Below are positions 1 through 6,216 of a stretch of 7,010 nucleotides of DNA, piece by piece. The stretch comes from PALSA-243 sp036268375 (GTDB taxonomy: Bacteria; Acidobacteriota; Terriglobia; Bryobacterales; Bryobacteraceae): positions 1-7,010 of the forward strand of contig DATAUH010000354.1 in NCBI GenBank assembly GCA_036268375.1. Reading direction: 5' to 3'. The position numbers were made by a program, and so were the translations under genes. Under the pieces are notes generated by a model. The model made no database searches, was not told the origin of the DNA, and saw only the letters and a program-made list of their open reading frames with translations. Numbering within the stretch: position 1 is the stretch's first letter; the number at the start of each line of letters is the position of its first letter.

Positions 1-573
1 GTGATGAATTCGCAGAGCGGTAAAGGCGAGAGCGGCGGTGAAGAGAGCCGTCATGAGCGCCATCGCAACGGGAGCTTCGGCGCCCGCGAGGAGCAGACGG
101 GAGGCGGGAAGCAGGCCCGTAGGCAGGAGAAATGCGAGCACAGCCGGCCGCCAGGATGCGAGCAGAGAGACGCCGCCGAGCATCATGCCGCCTAGTATGA
201 ATAAGAGGAAAGTTTGGTGGGGCAGGTCGCTGGTTGAATTGAAGACGATGGCGGCGGAACCCCACCCCAAGCCCGCGAGTCCGGAGCCAACGGTGAAGAG
301 GGCACCCCAAAAGGGAGCATGGGCTGGATCTGGGGACGCTGCCTGATAGCGGGAGGCAAGGACGAGACGGGCGACAACAATAAGGCTCATTGCCGCGGCC
401 CAAATGAAGATCGCGACGTGATTGGCCGCATTCCACTCGATGCGGCTTAGAACGGCAACGCCAGCCAAAGTTGCGGCGGCGGTGACGTGACGGCTTTCGA
501 AGAGCAGACGAATCTGCTCAGCGATGAGACCCGGCGGCGCGGAAACCCGATCGTCCAGACGATTGTGGGGCAT
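1..573 (-). CDS. Six-helix membrane sensor module, N-terminal part of a signalling protein (cut by left edge)
   Basis: The minus strand is open from an ATG at 573 to the window edge: 191 codons with no stop. A TGA lies four codons upstream with no other usable start between, so the start is well fixed. After a polar N-terminus (about residues 1-28, including AEQIRLLFESRHV) there are about six hydrophobic helices, near residues 29-45, 53-73, 91-111, 121-141, 144-161 and 168-187. Two motifs stand out: GLGWG in helix 3 and DLPHQTFLLFILGGMMLGG leading into helix 4. This layout resembles the uncharacterised membrane sensing region found in front of histidine kinase or GGDEF/EAL output domains, where an LPYQ-like turn followed by a Gly-rich helix is typical. 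The output domain would lie beyond position 1, so kinase versus diguanylate cyclase cannot be decided. The membrane protein call is firm; the signalling role is inferred from family resemblance. Confidence 0.72.
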   Translation of the reverse strand, partial: MPHNRLDDRVSAPPGLIAEQIRLLFESRHVTAAATLAGVAVLSRIEWNAANHVAIFIWAAAMSLIVVARLVLASRYQAASPDPAHAPFWGALFTVGSGLAGLGWGSAAIVFNSTSDLPHQTFLLFILGGMMLGGVSLLASWRPAVLAFLLPTGLLPASRLLLAGAEAPVAMALMTALFTAALAFTALRIHH

Positions 574-590
574 TTTCCCGAGTCAATGTA

Positions 591-619
591 AGTTTATCCA
601 CGAAACCGGAATTTGTAAA
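591..619 (-). promoter_or_regulatory. Predicted sigma70-type promoter of the membrane sensor gene
   Basis: On the minus strand, TTTACA (619-614, five of six consensus bases) is followed after exactly 17 bases by TAAACT (596-591, four of six). Transcription would begin near 584, leaving only about 11 untranslated bases before the ATG at 573, including the weak Shine-Dalgarno-like GGG just ahead of the start codon. It lies downstream of the TPR gene's hairpin, so the sensor gene would have its own promoter. Prediction from sequence only. Confidence 0.5.
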
Positions 620-666
620 TCGTTTCGGAAAGAAATTAATTGTTTTGCGCGGGTGCTCAAAGAAAG

Positions 667-708
667 CGGGTGATACGAGACTTGATCGCTCTATCTCGTA
701 GTCACCCG
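667..708 (-). terminator. Hairpin, probable terminator of the TPR gene
   Basis: Arms 667-680 and 694-708 pair over 14 bases with one bulged base (position 701), around a 13-base loop. It sits about 40 bases past the TPR stop codon. Read in the minus direction the hairpin is followed by GCTTTCTTT, an interrupted T-tract, so it would be a moderate intrinsic terminator. In the plus direction it is followed by an A-run, so it is not a good terminator that way. The stem is seen directly; its function is inferred. Confidence 0.55.
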
Positions 709-748
709 ATCTGAAAAAACGAACTGGCGTCCCGTGGGGCGGTGCGCT

Positions 749-3112
749 TTACTGAGATTTCAGGAGGAGTTCCTGAATCTGACCTTTCTCGGTAGGCGTG
801 GGGCTGTACTTGAGCGCCAGATTGAGCTGGGCAGTGGCTTTCGTCTTGTCGCCCTGGGCGTAGTAGGCCCTTCCTAAGTGGTAATGATATGTAGAAGATG
901 TGGGCACTTTGGCAACCAAATCCTTGAAGATATCCACGGCGTCGCCATTGAGATGTTTACGCAGGTAGATGGCGCCGAGCGTGTCGGAGACTTCCGCGAG
1001 ATCGGGCAGGAGCTGTTTGGCCTTTTGGGCCATGGTAAGCGCCTGATCGAGATCACCACCATGCTCCTCCATCAGGAATGCGGCGTTATTGAGCGAAACG
1101 GGGTCGTTGGGATTGATCTTGATGACCGTCATGTAGACCTGGTTCGCTTGCTCGTACTGGCCAGCCGCATCCAGCACCAGCGCGAGGGTGCTAAGGACAA
1201 TCGGGTTATCCGGCAGGAACTTGCGGGCTTCTTGAAGGGCTTTGATCGAGTTCTGGTAATCGCCCTTACGGCGGTAGGTTTCGCCGATCCGCATGTAGAT
1301 GTCGCCGCGAACTTTCGAGTCTTTGTCGAGGGCGTTGAGAACGCGGTTGAAATATCCAAGGGCCACATCGTAGCGACCGACGCGAACTTCGGTGTTGCCA
1401 AGAGCGCGCAGCAGGTCAAGACGATTGGGCGCCTTGGCTGCTTCGGCTTCCAGGATCTTGATAGCTTCGTCGGGTTTGGTCTGCGCCATGTCGCTTTCCA
1501 CCATACCCATCAGGCCGCGGGAGTTAGCGGGATTCAGATCGTAAGTGCGCTTGAAGGCTTCATTGGCTTCTTTGTATTTGCCCTGCGCTAGATTGATCAC
1601 GCCTAACTGGAAGAGCACATCGGGTGAATTCGGGTCCTTCGCGAGCATCGCGTTCAGCAGCGTGCGCGCCTCCTCGTATTTCTTTTGGCCCATGAGGGCG
1701 GCCGATTGGATGAGGGGAGCGTATTTATTGTTGCGGTCGATGCGGACGGTCTCGGCGGCTTCTTTAAGCGCGGCATCGAAGTCGCCGCGCGTAACCAGCA
1801 ACTGAGCCAGCGCGAGGCGAGCCGGGATGTAGTTCGGATTCAACTCGATTGCCTTCTGGAACGCCTGCCGGGCCTGTTCGGGTTCGTTACGACTCAGATG
1901 CGCGCGGCCAAGGTTGTAGCGAGCGACGACGTTGTCCGGCGAGTGCGTCACCACGCTCTGAAGCTCGGCGAGGGCGCGGGTTACGTCGCCCTTGTCGAGC
2001 ATGAAGCTGGCCTCGAGGCTGCGCGCGTCACCGTCGTTGGGATTGTCTTTGAGGATCTGCTGGTTGATTTCGGCCGCTTCACCACGCTTGCGCTGCGCCA
2101 TCAGCACGGCAATGATGTCTTTCTGATAAGTGGCCTTGGCAGCAGAATCCTTGGAGATGCCTTCTCTGAATTCGCGGATAGCCGAGTCAGGATCGTTCAG
2201 GCGAATGTAGAAGTCGCCGACTACTTGATATGCCTTGGGGAAATCCTTGGAATGCGCCTTGATCTCCTGTAGGACATCGAGCATGTCCTGGCGGCGGTTT
2301 TCGACCGAATAGAGGTAAGCGCGCTGCGTGAGGAAATTGTATTGCTTGGGATTGTTCTGAAACGCAGTTTTGAGAAGCTGTTCGGCCTGATCCTTTTTTC
2401 CTTCGACCATGTAGAGCCGGAAAAGATCGTTGTACGGCTGCTGGAAAGTCTTGTTCGTGGCGATAACCTTTTGGTAGAGAGTTTCGGCATCGGCCGCGTT
2501 GCCCTCCAACACGGCGCACTTGGCCAACTGCATAATGACGCCCTCTTCGCCCGGCTTGACCGCGTCCGCCTTGTGATATTCGGCGACGGCGTCAGTCAAC
2601 TCGGCTTTACCGGCGTCGCGGTTGGCGTGGCGAACATCTTCGATCGCGCGCACGTAGTTGAGGTCGCCCTTCATGCGGTGACCATCGAAACTATTCGGAT
2701 CGTGCGTGAGCAGCAGGTTGATATTGGTTTCCGCGTCCTTCAGGTGCTGCGGGTCGTGAGCGACGGCGAGATAAATGTCGGTGACATGCATCAACGCATC
2801 CCAATGGTGCGGGTCCTGGATCTTCAACAGATCGACCGCTTTGCGGAAGTTGGGCACGGCGCCGTTGAGCGAGCCCTCCTTGAGATTGGTGATCGCCAGC
2901 TGGTAATAGGCTTCGCCGAAGAGCTTGTCTTTTTCGAGCGCGCGGCGGTACATGATGTCCGCGTTCTTGTACTTGCCCAATGCAAAGTACTTGTTGCCCA
3001 TATCCAAGTAGCGTTTTTTCGCCACGTTAGGATCGGAATTGCAGGAAACCAGACCAAGGATCCCCGCCAGAACGGGGGCAAACACACGAATTGCACGCAT
3101 TGAAATTCTCAC
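749..3112 (-). CDS. Large TPR-repeat lipoprotein (about 21 tetratricopeptide repeats)
   Basis: A 787-residue protein. The N-terminus is a lipoprotein signal: basic start (MRAIR), hydrophobic APVLAGILGLV, then lipobox LVSC with the lipidated Cys at residue 24; the following Asn fits outer-membrane sorting by the E. coli rule. From about residue 34 to the end it is almost entirely TPR repeats of about 34 residues. I count about 21, with a loose one near 103-140 and one interrupted by an insert near 141-188; clear examples carry signatures such as YNLGRAHLSRNEPEQARQAF. No enzymatic domain is visible, so it should be a scaffold for assembly of envelope or exopolysaccharide machinery on the periplasmic face. 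It recalls the TPR lipoproteins of exosortase/EPS loci (PrsT-like), but no such genes lie nearby. The start is uncertain: AAGGAG (3120-3115) is only 2 bases from the GTG at 3112 and 14 bases from an in-frame ATG at 3100. Both starts keep the signal peptide. Confidence 0.93.
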   Translation of the reverse strand: MRISMRAIRVFAPVLAGILGLVSCNSDPNVAKKRYLDMGNKYFALGKYKNADIMYRRALEKDKLFGEAYYQLAITNLKEGSLNGAVPNFRKAVDLLKIQDPHHWDALMHVTDIYLAVAHDPQHLKDAETNINLLLTHDPNSFDGHRMKGDLNYVRAIEDVRHANRDAGKAELTDAVAEYHKADAVKPGEEGVIMQLAKCAVLEGNAADAETLYQKVIATNKTFQQPYNDLFRLYMVEGKKDQAEQLLKTAFQNNPKQYNFLTQRAYLYSVENRRQDMLDVLQEIKAHSKDFPKAYQVVGDFYIRLNDPDSAIREFREGISKDSAAKATYQKDIIAVLMAQRKRGEAAEINQQILKDNPNDGDARSLEASFMLDKGDVTRALAELQSVVTHSPDNVVARYNLGRAHLSRNEPEQARQAFQKAIELNPNYIPARLALAQLLVTRGDFDAALKEAAETVRIDRNNKYAPLIQSAALMGQKKYEEARTLLNAMLAKDPNSPDVLFQLGVINLAQGKYKEANEAFKRTYDLNPANSRGLMGMVESDMAQTKPDEAIKILEAEAAKAPNRLDLLRALGNTEVRVGRYDVALGYFNRVLNALDKDSKVRGDIYMRIGETYRRKGDYQNSIKALQEARKFLPDNPIVLSTLALVLDAAGQYEQANQVYMTVIKINPNDPVSLNNAAFLMEEHGGDLDQALTMAQKAKQLLPDLAEVSDTLGAIYLRKHLNGDAVDIFKDLVAKVPTSSTYHYHLGRAYYAQGDKTKATAQLNLALKYSPTPTEKGQIQELLLKSQ

Positions 3113-3324
3113 AACTCCTTTATTCTATTCCGGTTTTTGGAGCGGCGCCAAGAGAACAAATGGGGGATATACTAGGGTAACTTTGCCGGAATGAGTACTG
3201 GTTATTCCTAGTAGAACGGTTGGATGGAAGGGATATTTGGGGTTGGAACGCGGCATAGTGGCGGCTTTTGGGCGCGCCTGACCTGGTTGCTACTCGAAAA
3301 AACGAACTCACCAGCCCGCAGGCG
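3113..3324. other. Intergenic region upstream of the TPR gene
   Basis: These 212 bases separate the TPR start from the end of the small broken gene. An open minus frame (3311-3120) has no coding character. The TPR promoter should lie here, but I found no pair of -35 and -10 boxes that I trust. Confidence 0.4.
3115..3120 (-). promoter_or_regulatory. Shine-Dalgarno site of the TPR lipoprotein gene
   Basis: AAGGAG on the minus strand is a strong ribosome-binding match but is placed awkwardly: 2 bases before GTG (3112) and 14 bases before ATG (3100). The GTG spacing is shorter than normal and the ATG spacing a little long. I lean towards ATG 3100, which gives a 20-residue signal ending in LVSC. 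Confidence 0.5.
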
Positions 3325-3757
3325 TTAACGAAAGATAGTGGTGATTCCGCTGCCCTGAGTTCGGAATAGGCGGCCCACGGCGGCCATTGTGATGGGTCGG
3401 TCGCTCGCGCCCATCAATATTGATTTGCTTTGCCAACGCTCAACCAAGGTGTCGTCGCTCGAGGCGGGCCGGAGCGGAAGACGATGAGAACGGGCCTCTG
3501 ACCCACCGGTTTTGCCCATCGCTGACCCGAAGGACCCAGGGCTTCTTAATGGAGTGTCTCATCTTCGCGTCGTAGCGGTCTTCGACCCACACGTCTGGAA
3601 ACTCGACCGTTTCCTTTTCCCGGCCGCCGGCAATCCGGCGCCAGTAGTTTTCGCTCGCTCCAGTGTTCTGATCGCATCGTTCGACTCCGTATCCGGCAGG
3701 CAATGCGTCCGCAATAATTTGCTGCAGATATCTGAGATGTTGTTCAAGATCGTTCAT
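3325..3757 (-). pseudogene. Small unrecognised gene, apparently frameshifted
   Basis: The first reading frame runs from ATG 3757 to a stop at 3440 (105 codons). It looks protein-like at the start: an amphipathic segment (MNDLEQHLRYLQQIIADAL), then a charged, aromatic-rich stretch with NYWRRIAGG, FPDVWVEDRYD and KKPWVLRVSDG. After about residue 90 it turns into low-information Ser/Ala/Arg sequence and stops. A second frame, open from about 3519 to the TAA at 3325, then looks more protein-like, with DDTLVERWQSKSILMGA, RPITMAAVGRLF and a C-terminal GSGITTIFR. One extra base near 3480-3510 would explain the switch and give an original product of roughly 140 residues. No good Shine-Dalgarno precedes 3757. 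I do not recognise the family. Alternatively only the 105-residue frame is real. It lies between the transposase remnant and the TPR gene, so it may be a neglected neighbour of the insertion. Confidence 0.42.
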
Positions 3758-3811
3758 AATGTCGTTATCGCCGAAGACAGCAGGAATGTTTAATTGAGGT
3801 GTCCGCGCCGC

Positions 3812-4054
3812 TCAATATTGATCTGTCTTCAGTCCTCGTTTCAGCCGAGTCCTAGAAAGGACTTCCGTGCTGGGCCCAGCCTCCAGGGTCTGGCGGGTCA
3901 GTTCGGGGTACGTCAGGCGCTTGCCGACGTTTTTACGCATGGCGAATCGAAAGTAGTCTTCATCGTCCAAAGGCTTGCGATTGTCGAACCGGAATGCTTG
4001 CCCATCGACGTAGCGGAACAGGTGAAAAAGTTCGACGGAAATGCAGGCGCCGCC
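3812..4054 (-). mobile_element. 3' remnant of an IS1595/ISXO2-like transposase gene
   Basis: The minus frame ending at TGA 3812 contains, from about 4054 to 3890, the segment ISVELFHLFRYVDGQAFRF, then DNRK, then VGKRLTYPELT. This matches the usual C-terminal end of IS1595-family (ISXO2-like DDE) transposases, where an 'H(L)xRYxDExAFRFNNRK...GKRLTYxxLTG' pattern follows the catalytic core. Only about 55 residues of similarity remain; the zinc ribbon and the catalytic DDE region are missing, because just upstream lies the intact 3' end of the dipeptidase gene. The last 20-25 codons before the TGA look unrelated. It cannot be functional. An ATG at 4093 keeps the frame open but overlaps the dipeptidase stop and is probably accidental. 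I see no convincing terminal inverted repeat. The family call rests on remembered motif resemblance. Confidence 0.65.
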
Positions 4055-4082
4055 AATGGACCGCCTGCGGAGTGCAGCCCGG

Positions 4083-5267
4083 TTACTTGCCAACCGCGGC
4101 GCGGATCACGCGCAGAGTGTTGCCGCCCATAATCTTCTTGATGTCATCGTCGCGATAGCCTTTCTTCAAGAGCGCGGCAACCAGGTACGGCATCTTCGAG
4201 ATATCCTCGAGCCCTTTGGGTGGTCCGGAGATGCCATCGAAATCGCTGCCGATGCCGACGTGGTCGATCCCGGCGATCTTAATAGCGTGATCGACGTGGG
4301 CGACGACATCGTCGATGGTGGCGGCGATGCCTTTGGCGGGCGCGAGGTCGCGCTCGAACTCTTTGGCGGCGTAGTCGTCGAGGGCTTTGCCAACCAGGTC
4401 GGGGACTTGATAGGAGATCGCATTGACCGTTTTGCGCAGCATTTCGGCGTCCTTGGGATTGAGGAAACCTTCGCCGAAGTTGATGCCGATAACGCCGCCA
4501 TTTTTGGCGAGGGCGCGCAACATATCATCCGTAACATTGCGCGGGATGTCGGACAGGGCGCGGCATGAAGAATGGGACACGATTACGGGCTTCGTCGTGA
4601 CGGCCAGCGCATCGTAGAAAGTTTTGTCGGAGACGTGCGAGACGTCGACCATCATGCCGATGCGGTTCATCTCGCGTACGACCTGTTTGCCGAAATCGGT
4701 GAGGCCGTTGTGCGCGGGCTTGTCAGTGGACGAGTCGGCCCAGTCGGTGTTTCGGAAATGCGTGAGCGTCATGGCGAGGATGCCGCGACGGCGGTATTCG
4801 CGCAGGACGCCGAGGTCGTTGTCGATCTGATGGCCGCCTTCGGCAGTCAGTATGGCGGCGATTTTGCCGGAGTGGACGATGCGCTCGATGTCGGTGGCGC
4901 TCTGCGCGAGTTCGATCTGGTCGGGATGATCGTCGAAAAGGCGCTGCGCGGCGTCGCGCAGATCGAGAGTGCGGCGGACGGCTTCGGCGCCCTTGTAATA
5001 AGTCGGAACCCACAGAGCGAAAAACGGCGCGCGGACGCCGCCTTCGCGGAGACGGGGGAGGTCGGCGTGGCCGTGTGTGGCGCGTTGCGCGAGATCTTCG
5101 TGGAGGATGAGTTCGCGCTGCATGGTGTCGATGTGACTGTCGATGCCGATGTACTGAGACGCGAGTTGACGCGCGTGCGCGAGCAGATCCGGCTGCGCGG
5201 ATGCGAATGGGGTGAGCGAAATGGCTGCGAACGAAAGCAGAAGGCGGGCGCGGGTGAAGTGGTTCAC
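4083..5267 (-). CDS. Secreted membrane dipeptidase, peptidase family M19 (renal dipeptidase type)
   Basis: A 394-residue zinc dipeptidase, normal length for family M19, which hydrolyses dipeptides and in some members D-amino-acid-containing ones. A Sec signal peptide (residues 1-24, cleavage after ASA) points to the periplasm. The metal and catalytic set is complete: SHID (H45, D47), AEGG (E143, bridging), DVSHVS (H211), VSHSS (H232), IPRN (R243) and GSDFDG (D342/D344), followed by the family's GLEDISKMPYLVAALL segment. The start is GTG at 5267, only 2 bases after the TAA of the HAD gene and without a clear Shine-Dalgarno, so translation is probably coupled. Likely roles are scavenging peptides or turning over peptidoglycan-derived dipeptides; the substrate cannot be told from sequence. 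No terminator is evident before the transposase remnant, which begins about 30 bases past its stop. Confidence 0.95.
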   Translation of the reverse strand: MNHFTRARLLLSFAAISLTPFASAQPDLLAHARQLASQYIGIDSHIDTMQRELILHEDLAQRATHGHADLPRLREGGVRAPFFALWVPTYYKGAEAVRRTLDLRDAAQRLFDDHPDQIELAQSATDIERIVHSGKIAAILTAEGGHQIDNDLGVLREYRRRGILAMTLTHFRNTDWADSSTDKPAHNGLTDFGKQVVREMNRIGMMVDVSHVSDKTFYDALAVTTKPVIVSHSSCRALSDIPRNVTDDMLRALAKNGGVIGINFGEGFLNPKDAEMLRKTVNAISYQVPDLVGKALDDYAAKEFERDLAPAKGIAATIDDVVAHVDHAIKIAGIDHVGIGSDFDGISGPPKGLEDISKMPYLVAALLKKGYRDDDIKKIMGGNTLRVIRAAVGK

Positions 5268-5269
5268 GG

Positions 5270-5983
5270 TTAGAACTTATCACGCAACTGCTCGAATTTG
5301 TCCAAGACGAGCAGCCGCTGGTGACCGTGGGGGATCTCTTCCTTTTCGAGAATCCAGGTGTGGGCGTGCGGGATGAAGACGGCGTTGATGCCGGCGTCGA
5401 GCGCGGGATTGACGTCGGATTTCGGGCTGTTGCCGATCATCCACGTGTTGGCGGGGTCCATCGAACGGTCCGCAACCAGCTTGCGGTAGGCGATGGCATC
5501 TTTCTCTTTGACGATGGCTGTGTGAGCGAAGTATTGGCCAAGGCCGGAGCGATCGATTTTCAGCTTTTGCTCTTCGGGATGGCCTTTGGTGAAGAGGGTG
5601 AGGTCATGCCGCGGGGCGAGATGCGCGAGGGTCTCTTCGACGCCGTCGATGACTTCCATGGGGCAATCGAGAATGCGCTCGGCGAAGCTCATCACCTGGC
5701 GGATATCGGACTCGGAGATGTCACGCTCGCAAAGCTGCTCATAAGTTTGGCGGAGATTGCGCGCGAAGTTGAGCGAACCGTAGCCGTGGATTTTCGCGTT
5801 GACGGCTTCGATGGTATCGAGAACGTCGCGCACCTCTTGAGGGGGAAGCGACGAGTGCGCGAGGAAGGCGACGAAGTCGTCAAAGGCGCGCTCGAAGTAG
5901 ATGTTGTTTTCCCAGAGGGTGTCGTCAGCGTCGATGATCAGATGCTGGCGCACAGGCGGCGGAGGTGCGGACATGCCTCTCAT
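5270..5983 (-). CDS. HAD-superfamily hydrolase (YjjG-like phosphatase)
   Basis: A 237-residue cytoplasmic HAD phosphatase. Motif I is IIDADDTLW, with nucleophile D18 and acid/base D20. A helical cap follows, about residues 25-110. Motif II is LFTKGH (T132), motif III is probably K159 in IVKEKD, and motif IV is MIGNSPKSDV with D190. The 'GNS' form replaces the commoner GDS, as in many YjjG-like members. The family removes phosphate from small metabolites, often nucleotides or sugar phosphates; the substrate is unknown. Two starts are possible, ATG 5983 (MRGMSAPP) and ATG 5974 (MSAPP). Neither has a well-spaced Shine-Dalgarno: GAGAGG is 1 base ahead of 5974, and nothing precedes 5983. The gene ends 2 bases before the dipeptidase GTG, so it is the first gene of a two-gene unit. 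A link between the two activities is not obvious. Confidence 0.9.
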   Translation of the reverse strand: MRGMSAPPPPVRQHLIIDADDTLWENNIYFERAFDDFVAFLAHSSLPPQEVRDVLDTIEAVNAKIHGYGSLNFARNLRQTYEQLCERDISESDIRQVMSFAERILDCPMEVIDGVEETLAHLAPRHDLTLFTKGHPEEQKLKIDRSGLGQYFAHTAIVKEKDAIAYRKLVADRSMDPANTWMIGNSPKSDVNPALDAGINAVFIPHAHTWILEKEEIPHGHQRLLVLDKFEQLRDKF

Positions 5984-6216
5984 TATGGGCTAGGGACGTG
6001 CGCGCTAGCCGTTCACCGGTTAGATGATACGGCGTTCAGAACTATCGGCGACATCCTCGGTCACCCCAACCGCCAAAAGCACGTCGACGTATGTGCGCTT
6101 GACCGCTAGAGACTTGTGGGGTGTCTCGCTCCGTGTTCCCGGTTAAGGCATTGCGGTCAAGAGGTGCGCCTGTTGTCGGCCCAGGTCCTGCTAAAGGGTA
6201 GCCCTACTGCTATGCA
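5984..6216. other. Intergenic region upstream of the HAD gene
   Basis: Apart from the recombinase-like scrap on the plus strand, these 233 bases hold no gene I can support. A 9-base inverted repeat (CTTGACCGC at 6098-6106 and its complement at 6153-6161) is separated by 46 bases and has no T-tract. No clear promoter for the HAD-dipeptidase unit was found. Confidence 0.4.
6014..6109 (+). pseudogene. Possible C-terminal scrap of a tyrosine recombinase (integrase)
   Basis: On the plus strand the frame ending at TAG 6107-6109 reads TAFRTIGDILGHPNRQ and then KHVDVCALDR. This resembles the final conserved box of phage-type tyrosine recombinases, 'LxTIGDxLGHRxPxxTxxYAKVDxxxLR', in which the LGH histidine is catalytic. 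The segment that should carry the tyrosine (the TxxYAKVD part) is shortened, so the nucleophile is missing. No upstream recombinase sequence survives: position 5983 and below belongs to the HAD gene on the other strand. If real, it is a scar of a former integrated element. The match is short (about 25 residues) and could be chance. Confidence 0.35.

Noticed and set aside
878..1591. Long plus-strand open frame opposite the TPR gene
   Set aside because: Antisense shadow of a strongly supported gene; composition follows the codon pattern of the TPR gene and no domain is recognisable. The same applies to 1685-2272 and 2342-3103.
3122..3151. TTGGCG-18-TAGAAT promoter-like pair ahead of the TPR gene (minus strand)
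   Set aside because: Transcription would start near 3115, inside the AAGGAG ribosome-binding site, which would remove it from the message.
713..3308. Exact 13-base repeat GAAAAAACGAACT at 713-725 and 3296-3308, on either side of the TPR gene
   Set aside because: It contains an A-run and a 13-base match is close to chance expectation for a 7 kb window; no extension of similarity on either side.
4572..5273. Plus-strand open frame of 233 codons opposite the dipeptidase
   Set aside because: The minus strand carries a full M19 catalytic set, so this is a shadow. The plus frame 5321-6109 is likewise a shadow of the HAD gene except for its last ~30 codons, noted as a recombinase-like scrap.
6098..6161. 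9-base inverted repeat (CTTGACCGC and its complement) with a 46-base spacer
   Set aside because: The loop is long, there is no T-tract, and the arms overlap the recombinase-like scrap; no clear terminator or operator role.
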